This document shows, piece by piece, positions 35,371 through 50,900 of a stretch of 64,000 nt of DNA (positions within the stretch are counted from its first letter, which is position 1; every line of letters starts with the position of its first letter). The DNA is from Tillus elongatus. Lineage: Eukaryota > Arthropoda > Insecta > Coleoptera > Cleridae. The notes under the pieces were generated by a model that was not told the DNA's origin, searched no databases, and worked only from the letters and a program-made list of their open reading frames with translations. Made by a program: the position numbers and the translations under genes. The stretch covers positions 85,545,406 through 85,609,405 of the forward strand of contig OZ023267.1 in assembly GCA_964006375.1 (NCBI GenBank), in the 5' to 3' direction.

Positions 35371-37140
35371 ATCCACACAGCACATGGACGTCCAATAGAT
35401 ATACATGGATATCCAATGGACAACTAATGGACATACAGATGTCCTACCAATATCCATCAATCTGGATATCCATGTGGATATATATTGGACGTTGTATGTG
35501 TATACACATGTGGTCATGAAATGGATATCTATTATATATCTAATGGATATTGCATGGATATAAATGTGGTCATCAAATGGATATCGCTTTTACATGAAAT
35601 GGATATTTGATGCTAACCAACTACTATATTCTCTTTCTAATCCCATCCCCCCAATGAAACACTAATATAAGCAAACAAATATTTTATTGTGTTTTAAGAT
35701 CATTTAAAAAACTTTATTTTCTTCATCTATGATTTGGCTCAGGTCTGCATTCTTGTTGTAAAGAAAAAAGACACTGCTTATAATCAAGCTCATAAGATAA
35801 TCCAATAAATAATATGAACAAATGTTTATAAATATTACTTTAATTATTATAGCTATAACTACAACAGTTTAGTGGTTATTTCAAAATAATAGGTAATAGC
35901 TGTTAATGTTGAGTATCACGTCGGAACTGACTATATACATAGTAGTTTTAATTAACCTTAAGTGATCTACTTTCATCATCTACTGGAAGTGATCTGCTTC
36001 TAAGTAAGGACGAGGAATATTCACCAGTAAAATGAACAATTTTACACATACATAAACTTTCATTATATTACTAGACAATTTTTGCTGATTTCAATACGAA
36101 GTAAAAATATTTACTTGAATCAAGAAGACATTTGATTTCTAGTTCACGTCCACTAGCCATGTTATTATCAACCAGTGTGCTTTTTACAGCTATAAATAAT
36201 GGTATCTACGTAAATAAGTATAAAATATATTTTTATAAATAAAAAGTGGAAGGTTATGTGTACTTACCTGTAAATTATTTACTGACTGGAAATCACAACA
36301 AAACTTATCAATAAAAACAACACCCACTTTATTCGAAGAAATATCTCAATCCTCTAACTCTAATTGTAGGTTGTTGTTCACTTTTTATTTAGCTTAGCAG
36401 TTGATGCAAAATGGCAAGATGGAATTTTAAATTTTGTTACTTCAACTTTGGCCCAAACTACTTCAAACCAAACAAATGCGAACGAATCTTCGTCATTGTA
36501 GCCAACAATTCAAGCATCCAATGCCCCAAGCTGAGTTATTAAAGATCCAGCGTTTATTGTTCGGGAGAGCATTAATGAATAACAATATGATAATAGATTC
36601 TTCTCACGTAATAACAGACATAAACTCTCTGTATTGAAATAAAAATAATTTTATTGTAATCTTTTAATCGCAATGAGAATTTGGAGGGAAATTTATTGTT
36701 GATGCTAGTTTTAACGCTCTTCGGTAATTCTTGTGCTAGAACGGGTTATTTTTCTTTCATTGTCTTTTACAGACGTAAATAACGATTCCTATAATTTATT
36801 AATCTTGTCTCCTGCTGGTGTGAACATTTTAACGCAACATCAACTGAATGTCGAGTGGACATCTAATAGATATCTTTTGTATATCCAAGGGACATCCATA
36901 GGATGCCTGATGGATATATACTTGAATAAAGTATATACATCCAGAAATTGGATTGCATTCTTGATTAAATTTTAACGAATAAGAAATGCTCATATGTTCA
37001 CATTATTTAAGTTTTATTAACATTTTTCTGCTCAAAAAATATCCATTGGATGTCCATATGATATCCATCATGGTCATGGACGTAAAATGGATATTATTTA
37101 TATCCAATGGATATCCATTGGATATCATGTGCTGTGTGGG
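35371..37140. mobile_element. candidate DNA transposon with GGATATCC subterminal repeat arrays
   Basis: Ends CCACACAGCACATG (about 35372) and CATGTGCTGTGTGG (about 37126-37139) are inverted repeats. Inside each, over about 250-300 bp, GGATATCC, GGACGTCC and similar palindromic motifs recur roughly every 10-25 bp. The 1.2-kb interior (about 35640-36830) has no transposase frame. Arrays of binding-site-like subterminal repeats are usual for non-autonomous DNA transposons; the superfamily is unknown and no target duplication is obvious. Confidence 0.55.
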
Positions 37141-37399
37141 AATGTGCTGTCGTGGGGTTTCACATTTCATCACAACCTCTTAAGAAATTACGTATTTTCT
37201 AATATTTAAGGGCGTACAATTAGAAGTAATTTTTAAGATCAGAACACGTGATTATGTGGCATCATAATCAAATCAAGTTTATGAAAACGCTCTCTAAATG
37301 TCTGCGAACGTGTTCCCTACTTTTTTAAGTTTTTGTATCCCCTTGTGTATCCCCAATGCTAATTAAGGGCTCTCCTTAATTATTATACTTGTCTTGTGC

Positions 37400-39830
<2,431 letters not shown>

Positions 39831-40110
39831 GGTAGTTATTCCGAAGGGTACTGGGTTCGATTCCCAGGATTTCCCTTTCAATGTTTCAACACATACCTAC
39901 TGTAAAATTAACATCAAACGAGGTTGTGGCATTGTATTTGAGCAGGTTGAATGTCTGCATGTTCGCCTTTCGGAGGGGGCGTAAAGCCGTATGTTCCGCG
40001 TCGATGCGATGTTACCCTCCTTACAGAAAGGCAGGGGTTCGGCTAAATTTCCAGTATAGTAAGGTGAAACTGCCCCCTGCCGTCGATGATTGGCAGTAGT
40101 CGCGGAAATA
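39831..40110 (+). repeat. tRNA-derived SINE, copy 1 (diverged)
   Basis: A pol III box B (GGTTCGATTCC, 39854-39864) is followed by a body shared with 44504-44800: GAGGTTGTG, GAGCA, GGGGGCGTAAAGCCGT and GCGATGTT occur in the same order. Box A is not convincing here, so the head is degraded. Confidence 0.65.
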
Positions 40111-41156
40111 AACGGACCTTAAAGAAACAAAAAACCACACACACGTTGGTAGTTGGGTATTTAATGTTCGGTGGATATTTCAAGAAAATCTGTCGATTTT
40201 TTTTGTAGATTTATGTTAAATAAAAACTGCTATAAAAATTGCTTGTATTTCCAAGCATTGACTAACAAATAAATGTCATTGTTAAAGGTTGTTTAATGAC
40301 CGACCATTGACTAACCCAAACTACAAATGACTTATGGTTTCAGTACCAAGGTTGAAAATTGACTGCATGGGCACGACGGTAAATGATCTGTTGTCTGCAC
40401 GTGTTAAAGTCTCTTTTTATTGTTTGTGGTATAAATTTGTATCTCCTATGTAAATAAAAAGAGTTTCCCAATATATCTGTATTAATTAGGGCTTAAAGTG
40501 AGATGATCATCGAGACATTAAAATTATTTCTTTTTTACTATTTCTATTAATTAGTCTATGTAATTTACACAAAACTATATTAACAATTTGACAGTTTTTT
40601 CCAAACAGGTTATGAATATTTCCTACCCTGAGATCTGTGACTGTAAATTAACTTCTGCCTCCTTTCTGGCTATCTATATTTTCCCGAAGGCAGTAAATGA
40701 GGAGTCCCGATCAAAATTGAATTTTAAAAACTACGTCAGCTAATGCTGTAGAAACAGGAAATAACATTTTCGAAAGAAATGTTTCTTGCTAAGCACTCGT
40801 TGACAGTTAAATCTGCCGCCGAATGTTCGGGGCGGAAATTTTCACACCACGGTGTTTTAAAAATTTCTGGACGCAGCAAGTGCATTACTGTAGTGAATTT
40901 TCATAAGAATTGTACACTATTAGTAAGGTATATTATTAAAACTAATTCTTTAAATTTAAATGGACCTGATGGGAGACCGGTTTTAGAGGTCCCAGTTAGC
41001 GATTATTTGCAGGATTTTATATTTTCTCTGGAGCTAGAAAATTATCATTTGGTAGAGATATATGTAAGTACTGGAAGTCTATTTAAAAACATTTTGTTAC
41101 CAATTTGATTAAAGTCACAAAAGTTTTCTGGAAAAAAAATGATTACTTACAAAGGA
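40111..41156. other. non-coding with a fragment of the GCAGCAAGTGCG repeat
   Basis: At about 40873-40915 the sequence matches the start of the repeat family found at 43320 and 54790. An open frame at 40779-41108 overlaps this repeat and shows no known domain, so it is not called a gene. Confidence 0.5.
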
Positions 41157-41517
41157 CTGTACCTACCAATTCATAAGTATGGCAGGTATTTTCCTTTTAA
41201 TTGCTTGGATGGTTTTGTTTTAGTGAACCAAATCGAACTAGTTTTTGTAAACAACACAACAAAAAAGGTTTTTTAAAACCAACTTGCAGTTATCCGCGCA
41301 GCTCATTATGTTATTTTTCTTTAATTTAGTACCCACGCTGCGTTTACATAGGTGTTACTATGGTTCAAGATTAAAGATTCTAGCTTAATGGGAAATTGAG
41401 GTATCGGATTAAAATAATTTACAAAAATTCTCTACGATAATATATTTGCTGCACCCAGGCCCTTTTCAATACTTATTTACTGTTGCTGTATCCATATTTT
41501 TTGAAAATAATAAAATA
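41157..41517 (+). repeat. diverged direct repeat, copy 1
   Basis: About 360 bp, similar to 42080-42435; both begin with GTACCT, share GCTCATT and TTTAATTTAGTACCC, and end TGTATCCATA. Family unknown. Confidence 0.6.
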
Positions 41518-41721
41518 TTGCAGCTTACTATGTAAGACTGACAAACAAGACAACCTCAATTTCATTTTTGGAAAAATATTTTAAACAAATGAAATGGGGT
41601 AACAATTTAAACATAGATTGAAAATCTTGGTTCGCTGCTTTGCCACAGAAGTTCTCCTTCCCCTTCTGCATGCCTACAACCACCCTCAATGCATAAAAAA
41701 GAACAATGTAAACAAGAAAAG

Positions 41722-41961
41722 TTTCTTGGGAACAACCCGCAAGAAACTTACGGGACCTGCGGTGAATATAGGGGTTCTGGGCGGGATAAACAGAATTTTA
41801 AGGAGGTATAGCTGCAAAGTGGGATTAAGGCAGCTTATAGAGGTTCAACTAAGCTGGTTTTTTCGCACTTTACGCTCACATTTCCTTTTTATATTCTTCC
41901 CCGCCCAACATCCCTATTCACTGCTGGTCCCGTAACTTTCTTGGGGATTGTTTGCAAGAAA
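41722..41961. repeat. 240-bp inverted-repeat (MITE-like) element
   Basis: The first 64 bp (from TTTCTTGGGAACAACCCGC) pair imperfectly with the last 62 bp (to TTGCAAGAAA); ACGGGACC...GGGCGGG is the best-conserved part. Borders are approximate and no target duplication was identified. Confidence 0.6.
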
Positions 41962-42079
41962 TATTTCTAGTGGTGTGTGCACAAAAGGAGATTTAAGCAT
42001 GTTTATGATTTTTGCCTAAAAAGCCACCGTGTGCTAATCTGAAAATTAATCCACAATTTAATTTTTATTTACAAAACTA

Positions 42080-42435
42080 ATGTACCTGCTAAATTATAAA
42101 CGTGACAGGATTCTTTTTTTATTAGTCGCTTGGTTGATCCGTCTTAGCCAACTCAATCGAACCAGTTTTTAGAAACAAAATAAGAAAAATGGTTTTATAA
42201 AACAAATTTGTCGTTGCCTTTGAAGCTCATTGTGTGTTTTTTTAATTTAGTACCCTCGCTGCTTTTATATAGGCTAGTATGTATCAAAACTGAAGATTCT
42301 AGTTTGATGGGAAATTGAATTATCACCTTTGGGATATTTTTACGAAAATTCGCTATCACGCACTTGCTGCACCTAAACTCTTTTCAACACTTATTTAATA
42401 TCGCTGTATCCATACTTTTTTAAAACAAAATAAAT
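42080..42435 (+). repeat. diverged direct repeat, copy 2
   Basis: See 41157-41517. It contains the motif GCACTTGCTGCA, the inverse of the GCAGCAAGTGCG core of the larger repeat family. Confidence 0.6.
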
Positions 42436-42644
42436 AAACAATAACAATACACAATTTTTAAATAAAAATTTTAATAATTCACGCTGAACATATCTTTAGG
42501 TATACTTTAAACTACTGTATGATATTATGTCGTTTTATTTACCTCTAATTTTCCATATACGAGATGAAGAGTAAATAAAAACTAAAAGTAAGCAATAAGT
42601 AAACAATAAGTAAACAATAAGTACCTTATTTTAAGGTATTAGCG

Positions 42645-42752
42645 GCAGCGGAGTCGAGTTCGAGGTTATCTTCTTCTTCTTTCTTTATGACGTCTGTAAA
42701 CAAAGAAGAGTAACTAGATAACCTCTAATTCGACTCCCCCTGCTGACAGTTG
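42645..42752. repeat. short inverted repeat element
   Basis: GAGTCGAGTTCGAGGTTATCT and AGATAACCTCTAATTCGACTC face each other across a TTC-rich/GAA-rich loop of about 60 bp. Flanking 42436-43315 holds no gene. Confidence 0.5.
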
Positions 42753-43317
42753 GCAAAATAAGAAATGTAAAATAGGTAATTGGTGTTGTCAGATTTAACT
42801 AGGAGAGCGAGATGGCTTTTAAATACCCTAAAGAATGAGAAGCTTAATATTTATACATAATAAGACGTCGTTCTAGATTGCCTTCGAACAAATTGAATCA
42901 CTTCCATTAAATTTTTTATTTATTACTATATATTTTTCTGATATCTTGAGTTGTTTATCTTGAGAGTTTTGGCAAATTGCAATCCCGCTGATTATTTATT
43001 GTGACATATTTTTGTAGCCTATTCGTTTGAAGTTTGATTTGGAGCATTTGTTTGCAATAGCAGCGTAACCCTGATATATCTGTCTGACCGTGTCTAACAT
43101 GATAGGCACCCATTCAGAGGTAATTTCAGGTTACATCGTAAATTATTTATTTTTTATTTGGTTATAACTCAAAATTTACTAAATCGATTAAGTTCAAGTT
43201 TTAGTTTCATACTTCTATTAATTTAAAATATATTGCGTTTTCAAACAGTTTTTCGCATTTTTTCTAAAAGTATTTGCGTGTCAAAATTACCTAACGAACT
43301 CATCCAAGCTATTAAAA

Positions 43318-43910
<593 letters not shown>

Positions 43911-44503
43911 TTTGCAAATTTAACCAATAAACACTTAAATGTAACAGTATTATGTTTTTTTACATTTTTTGTAGATGCTGTTGGACCTATTTTTAGATGT
44001 ATTTGATACAGGCAAAAATATATTAAAAAGTATAAAATATGTATTACATCTTATTCAATAAAAAGAAGTACAACCCGACAACACTGTATGTGGTATTTAC
44101 GTTTCTGTTTCATATCTTGGCTGCGCCGTTTAGGATGCGCCGTCTGACACCCTCAATTCAAAGATTGCCGATAGATTACTTGCAGAAAGCCTCCTGCAAG
44201 TTTGTTGCAAAAGGCAAACCTACAACATCCCACCGTTACTTTATGGTAATCCTGCATTGTAGACACATCACTAGTAAACAAACAATTCGGCTGTAATCGG
44301 AAGGCAGAAGTGGACGCTGGACGATGTGCAGCGTTGCCGGATGAGTATTGCCAAGGCTCATTTTAAATATAGAAGGAAATCAAGGGGTGAACAAATGTTT
44401 TTATAATGTAAATGAATTATAGTATGGCGTCATCTACATAAATTGATATTTGACATATTTTGCGGAAAGCAGTAGGAAAACGGAAATGTAAAAAGTTAAT
44501 TTT

Positions 44504-44857
44504 TAGCCATGGTGGTCCAGGGGAAAAACGTGGGCCTCTGGACCCAAGGGTACTGGGTTCAATCCCAAATTTCCCCTCTCCTCCCTTTGTACGTGCATCA
44601 GTAACATCAACAGAGGTTGTGCCATTCTGATTGAGCAAGGTAATCTGCACGTTCCGCCCTTCCCAGGGGGCGTAAAGCCGTCTCCCGTGCGCATGCGATG
44701 TTGGGCACGTTAAAGACCCAAATTTCCCGGAAAGTGAGGTGATTGAATCAATAGTAAAATCAATGAGGCAATTTCCGGTGCGAATTGCCGATGATAAATA
44801 CAACTGTATATGCTAATAGCAAACGGTATCCAGTATATTTTTTTCAAGTCGCAATGT
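44504..44857 (+). repeat. tRNA-derived SINE, copy 2, interrupted by the foldback element
   Basis: Box A TGGTCCAGGGG (44513-44523) and box B GGTTCAATCCC (44556-44566) with 43-bp spacing are a clear pol III promoter. A conserved body (GGGGGCGTAAAGCCGT, ATGTTGGGCACGTTAAAGACCC) is followed by a tail (CAAACGGTATCCAGTATA). The foldback element splits the tail at 44857; the tail sequence continues, tandemly repeated, at 52427-52900. Confidence 0.75.
44849..44857. repeat. 9-bp target-site duplication, left
   Basis: TCGCAATGT, repeated at 52427-52435. Confidence 0.8.
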
Positions 44858-45239
44858 ACCGGTGTGATTTTAGCGGCCAAATGTCCAGCAGCCGATTCAC
44901 GAAGACAACCGAACGTTTTACAGGACCGTAACAGGGATGACGCGCAAGATACATTATAAGTTTTTTTACACAATATCAGAAACGCATGTGGAAACAAATT
45001 AAAATCTAGCAGGGTTATCAATACTTCTATATAATGCTGGCAACAAATGTACCCACGATCATTCACACCCGCATGAGAAATGGCGTATTGCTAGATATTT
45101 CACTTTTTATTACAAAACCTGTACATACTAACAGATTAAAACTTGGCAAGGCTATTGATAATGTTAAAAGCTATCATAAAAATACAGCGCCTAGCACTCG
45201 CAAGCCGTACAAGAGATGGGAGGGGAGTACACGATGAAA

Positions 45240-47927
45240 GTTATTTATATTTTTATTTAAAAAACTATACATACTAACAGATTAAGACTAAGCGTGGTTA
45301 TTGCTCCTATAAAATGCTACCAAAAAAATATAGCCCCAAATACTCGCAAGCCGTAGGAGAGATGGGAGGGGAGGAAATCTTGACAGATAATTAAATTTTT
45401 ATTTCAAAAACTGTACATACTAACAGTTTAAGACTAAGCGGGGTTATTGCTCCTATAATATGCTATGAAAAAAATATAGCCCCAAACGCTCGCAAGCCGT
45501 AGGAGAGATGGGAGGGGAGGAAATCTTTAAATATAATTAATTTTTTATTTCAAAAACTGTACATACTAACAGTTTAAGAATAAACGGGATTATTGCTCCT
45601 ATAATATGCTATGAAAAAAATATAACCCCAAGCACTCGCAAGCCGTAAGAGGGGCGGGAGGTGAGGAAATCTTGATAGTTATTAAAATTTATATTTAAAA
45701 AACTAAACATACTAACAGATTAAAACTACGCGTTGTTATTGCTTCTATAAAACGCTATCAAAAAAATATATCCACAAACACTCGCAAGTCGTAGGAGGGG
45801 TGGGAGGGGAGGAAATCTTGATAGTTATTAAAATTTATATTTAAAAAACTAAACATACTAACAGATTAAGACTAAGCGTAGTTATTGCTTCTATAAAATG
45901 CTATAAAAAAATATAGCCCCAGGCACTCGCAAGCCGTAGAAGAGATGGAAGGGGAGAAAATGTTGACGACAGGGAAGTACAATTTTATTTTAAAAAGTAT
46001 TGTTTGTCTATCTTTCAACATTTTTAAAGTGAAATTGCGAGCGGTTCTACCTTTATTTTGCTGTACCAAGAAGTTTTAACATGAAATAAAAAATTTCCTT
46101 GGTAAGATTTAAAAAAAAAGATGTCAAGGGGGTGACTGGGATTCGATACTAGATCCAAGACTATTTATTAAAATTTTTCGATCTTGCCAGATAATTAAAT
46201 GTTTATTTGAAAAACTATACATACTAACGGATTAAGACTAAGCGAGGTTATTGCTCATATAATATGCTATGAAAAAAATATAGCCCCAAACGCTCGCAAG
46301 CCGTAGGAGAGATGGGAGGGGAGGAAATCTTTAAATATAATTAAATTTTTATTTCAAAAACTGTACATACTAACAGTTTAAGACTAAGCAGGGTTATTTC
46401 TCCTATAATATTCTAAGAAAAAAATATAGCCCCAAACACTCGCAAGCCGTAGGAGAGATGGGAGGGGAGGAAATCTTTAAATATAATTAAATTTTTATTT
46501 CAAAAACTGTACATACTAACAGTTTAAGACTTAGCGTGGTTATTGCTTCTATAATATTCTATGAAAAAAATATAGCGCCAAACACTCGCAAGCCGTAGGA
46601 GGGGTGGGAGGGGAGGAAATCTTGATAGTTATTAAAATTTATATTTAAAAAACTAAACATACTAACAGATTAAGACTAAGCGTAGTTATTGCTTTTATAA
46701 AATGCTATCAAAAAAATATATCCACAAACACTCGCAAGCCGTAGGAGGGGTGGGAGGGGAGTAAATCTTTAAATATAATTAATTTTTTTATTTCAAAAAC
46801 TGTACATACTAACAGTTTAAGACTTAGCGGGGTTATTGCTCCTATAATATTCTATGAAAAAAATATAGCGCCAAACACTCGCAAGCCGTAAGAAGGACGG
46901 GAGGAAAGGAAATCTTGATAGTTATTAAAATTTATATTTAAAAAACTAAACATACTAACAGATTAATACTAAGCGTAGTTATTGCTTCTATAAAATGCTA
47001 TGAAAAAAATATAGCCCGAGGCACTCGCAAGCCGTAGGAGAGATGGATAGGAAAAAATGCTGACGAGAGGGAAGTACAATTTTATTTCAAAAAGTATTGT
47101 TTGTCTATCTCTCAACATTTTTATAGTGAAACTGCGAGCGGTTTTACCTTTATTTTGCTGTACCAAGAAGTTTTAACATGTAATAAAAAATTTCCTTAGT
47201 AAGATTTAAAAAAAAGATGTCAAGGGGGGTGACTGCGATTCGATACTAGGACCAAGACTATTTATTAAAAATTTTCGATCTTGCCAGATAATTAAATGTT
47301 TATTTGAAAAACTGTACATACTAACAGTTTAAGACTAAGCGGGGTTATTTCTCCTATAATATTCTATGAAAAAAATATAGCCTCAAACACTCGCAAACCG
47401 TAGGAGAGATTGGGAGGGGAGGAAATCTTTAAATATAAATAATTTTTTATTTCAAAACTGTACATACTAACAGTTTAAGACTTAGCGGGGTTATTGCTCC
47501 TATAATATTCTATGAAAAAAATATAGCCGCAAATACTCGCAAGCCGTAGGAGGGGTGGGAAGGGAGGAAATTTGATAGTTATTAAAATTTATCTTTAAAA
47601 AAACTAAACATACTAACAGATTAAGACTAAGCGGGGTTATTGCTTCTATAAAATGCTATCAAAAAAATTATCCACAAACACTCGCAAGCCGTAGGAGGGG
47701 AGGGAGGGGAGGAAATCTTTAAATATAATTAAATTTATATTTCAAAAACTGTACATACTAACAGTTTAAGACTTAGCGGGCTTATTGCTCCTATAATATT
47801 CTATGAAAAAAATATAGCGCCAAACACTCGCAAGCCGTAGGAGGGGTGGGAGGGGAGGAAATCTTGATAGTTATTAAAATTTATATTTGAAAAACTATAC
47901 ATACTAACAGATTAAGTCTAAGCGGGG
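45240..47927 (+). repeat. left array of 146-bp monomers
   Basis: About 17 monomers. The phase marker ACTGTACATACTAACAG or a variant recurs at 45264, 45410, 45556, 45702, 45848, 46213, 46360, 46507, 46652, 46799, 46945 and 47310, a spacing of 145-147 bp except where a module of about 220 bp is inserted (45955-46195 and 47055-47295). Each monomer contains CTCGCAAGCCGTAGGAG and GGGAGGGGAGGAAATC. Monomers alternate between two tail types (TTTAAATATAATT and TTGATAGTTATT). Confidence 0.85.
45955..46195 (+). repeat. higher-order module inserted in the monomer array (copy 1 of 5)
   Basis: An extra segment of about 220-240 bp containing GAAGTACAATTTTATTT and GGGGGTGACTG, replacing a monomer junction. 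Other copies: 47055-47295 (same strand) and 49055-49290, 50000-50235, 50950-51190 (inverted). Spacing is about 1.1 kb on the left and 0.95 kb on the right. Confidence 0.8.
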
Positions 47928-50900
47928 CTTGCGAGTGTTTGGCGCTATATTTTTTCCATATAATATTATAGGAGCAATAACCCCGCTAAGTCTTAAACTG
48001 TTAGTATGTACAGTTTTTGAAATAAAAATTTAATTATATTTAAAGATTTCCTCCCCTCCCATCTCTCCTACGGCTTGCGAGCGTTTGGGGCTATATTTTT
48101 TTCATAGCATATTATAGGAGCAATAACCCCGCTTAGTCTTAAACTGTTAGTATGTACAGTTTTTTAAATAAAAATTTAATTATCTGTCAAGATTTCCTCC
48201 CCTCCCATCTCTCCTACGGCTTGCGAGTGTTTGGGGCTATATTTTTTTGGTAGCATTTTATAGGAGCAATAACCACGCTTAGTCTTAATCTGTTAGTATG
48301 TATAGTTTTTTATATAAAAATTTAATTATATTTAAAGATTTCCTCCCCTCCCATCTCTCCTACGGCTTGCGAGCGTTTGGAGCTATATTTTTTTCATAGC
48401 ATATTTAAGGAGCAATAACCCCGCTTAGTCTTAAACTGTTAGTATGTACAGTTTTTGAAATAAAAATTTAATGATCTGTCAAGATTTCCTCCCCTCGCAC
48501 CCCTCCTTCGGCTTGCAAGTGTTTGTGGATATATTTTTTGATAGCGTTTTATAGAAGCTATAACTACGCTTAGTTTTAATCTCTTAGTATGTTTAGTTTT
48601 TTAAATATAAATTTTAATAACTATCAGGATTTCCTCTCCTCCCGCCCCTCCTACGGCTTGCGAGTGCTTGGGGTTATATTTTTTTCATAGCATATTATAG
48701 GAGCAATAACCCCGCTTAATCTTAAACTGTTAGTATGTACAGTTTTTTTAATAAAAATTTAATTATATTTAAAGATTTCCTCCCCTCCCATCTCTCCTAC
48801 GGCTTGCGAGCGTTTGGGGCTATTTTTTTTTTCATAGCATATTACAGGAGCAATAACCCCGCTAAGTCTTAAACTGTTAGTATGCACAGTTTTTGAAATA
48901 AAAATTTAATTATATTTAAAGATTTCCTCCCCTCCCATCTCTCCTACGGCTTGCGAGCGTTTGGGGCTATATTTTTTTCATAGCATATTATATGAAAAAT
49001 AACCCCGCTTAGTCTTAATCTGTTAGTATATATAGTTTTTCAAATAAACATTTAATTATCTGGCAGGATCGAAAAATTTTAATAAACAGTCTTAGTCCTA
49101 GTATCGAATCCCAGTCACCCCCTTGACATCTTTTTTTAAAATCTTACTAAGGAAATTTTTTATTACATGTTAAAACCACTTGGTACAGCAAAATAAAGGT
49201 AAAACCGCTCGCAGTTTCACTATAAAAATGTTGAAAGACAAACAATACTTTTTGAAATAAAATTGTACTTCCCTGTCGTCAGCATTTTCTCCCCTTCTAT
49301 CTCTCCTACGGCTTGCGAGTGCCTGGGGCTATATTTTTTTCATAGCATTTTATAGAAGCAATAACTACGCTTAGTCTCAATCTGTTAGTATGTTTAGTTT
49401 TTTAAATATAAATTTTAATAACTATCAAGATTTCCACCCCTCCTACGGCTTGAGAGTGTTTGTGGATATATTTTTTTGATAGCATTTTATAGAAGCAATA
49501 ACTACGCTTAGTCTTAATCTGTTAGTATGTTTAGTTTTTTAAATATAAATTTTAATAACTATCAAGATTTCCTCTCCTCCCGCCCCTCTTACGGCTTGCG
49601 ATCGTTTGGGGCTATATTTTTTTCATAGCATATTATAGGAGCAATAACCCCACTTTGTCTTAAAATGTTAGTATGTACAGTTTTTGAAATAAAAATTTAA
49701 TTATCTGTCAAGATTTCCTCCCCTCCCATCTCTCCTACGGCTTGCGAGTGCTTGGGGCAATATTTTTTTCATAGAATATTATAGGAGCAATAACCCCGCT
49801 AAGTCTTAAACTGTTAGTATGCACAGTTTTTGAAATAAAAATTAAATTATATTTAAAGATTTCCTCCCCTCCCATCTCTCCTACGGCTTGCGAGCGTTTG
49901 GGGCTATATTTTTTTCATAGCATATTATATGAGAAATAACCCCGCTTAGTCTTAATCTGTTAGTATGTATAGTTTTTCAAATAAACATTTAATTATCTGG
50001 CAAGATCGAAATATTTTAATAAATAGTCTTGGTCCTAGTACGAATCCCAGTCACCCCCTTGACATCTTTTTTTTTTAAATTTTACTAAGGAAATTTTTTA
50101 TTTCATGTTAAAACTTCTTGGTACAGCAAAATAAAGGTAAAACCACTCGCAGTTTCACTATAAAAATGATGAAAGATAGACAAACAATACTTTTTGAAAT
50201 AAAATTGTACTTCCCTGTCGTCAGCATTTACTCCCCTTCCATCTCTCCTACGGCTTGCGAGTGTCTGGGGCTATATTTTTTTCATAGCATTTTATAGAAG
50301 CAATAACTACGCTTAGTCTTAATCTGTTAGTATGTTTAGTTTTTTAAATATAAATTTTAATAACTATCAAGATTTCCTCCCCTCCCACCCCCCCCTACGG
50401 CTTGAGAGTGTTTGTGGATATATTTTTTTGATAGCATTTTATAGAAGCAATAACTACGCTTAGTCTTAATCTGTTAGTATATTTAGTTTTTTAAATATAA
50501 ATTTTAATAACTATCAAGATTTCCTCCCCTCCCTCCCCTCCTGCGACTTGCGAGTGTTTGGCGCTATATTTTTTTTCATAGAATATTATAGGAGCAATAA
50601 CCCCGCTTAATCTTAAACTGTTAGTATGTACAGTTTTTTTTAATAAAAATTTAATTATATTTAAAGATTTCCTCCCCTCCCATCTCTCCTTAGGCTTGCG
50701 AGCGTTTGGGGCTATTTTTTTTCGTAGCATATTATAGGAGCAATAACCCCGCTAAGTCTTAAACTGTTAGTATGCACAGTTTTTGAAATAAAAATTTAAT
50801 TATATTTAAAGATTTCCTCCCCTCCCATCTCTCCTGCGGCTTGCGAGCGTTTGGGGCTATATTTTTTTCATAGCATATTATATGAAAAATAACCCCGCTT

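Noticed and set aside
40779..41108. 109-residue frame as a gene
   Set aside because: It overlaps an interspersed repeat copy and has no recognisable domain or splice context.
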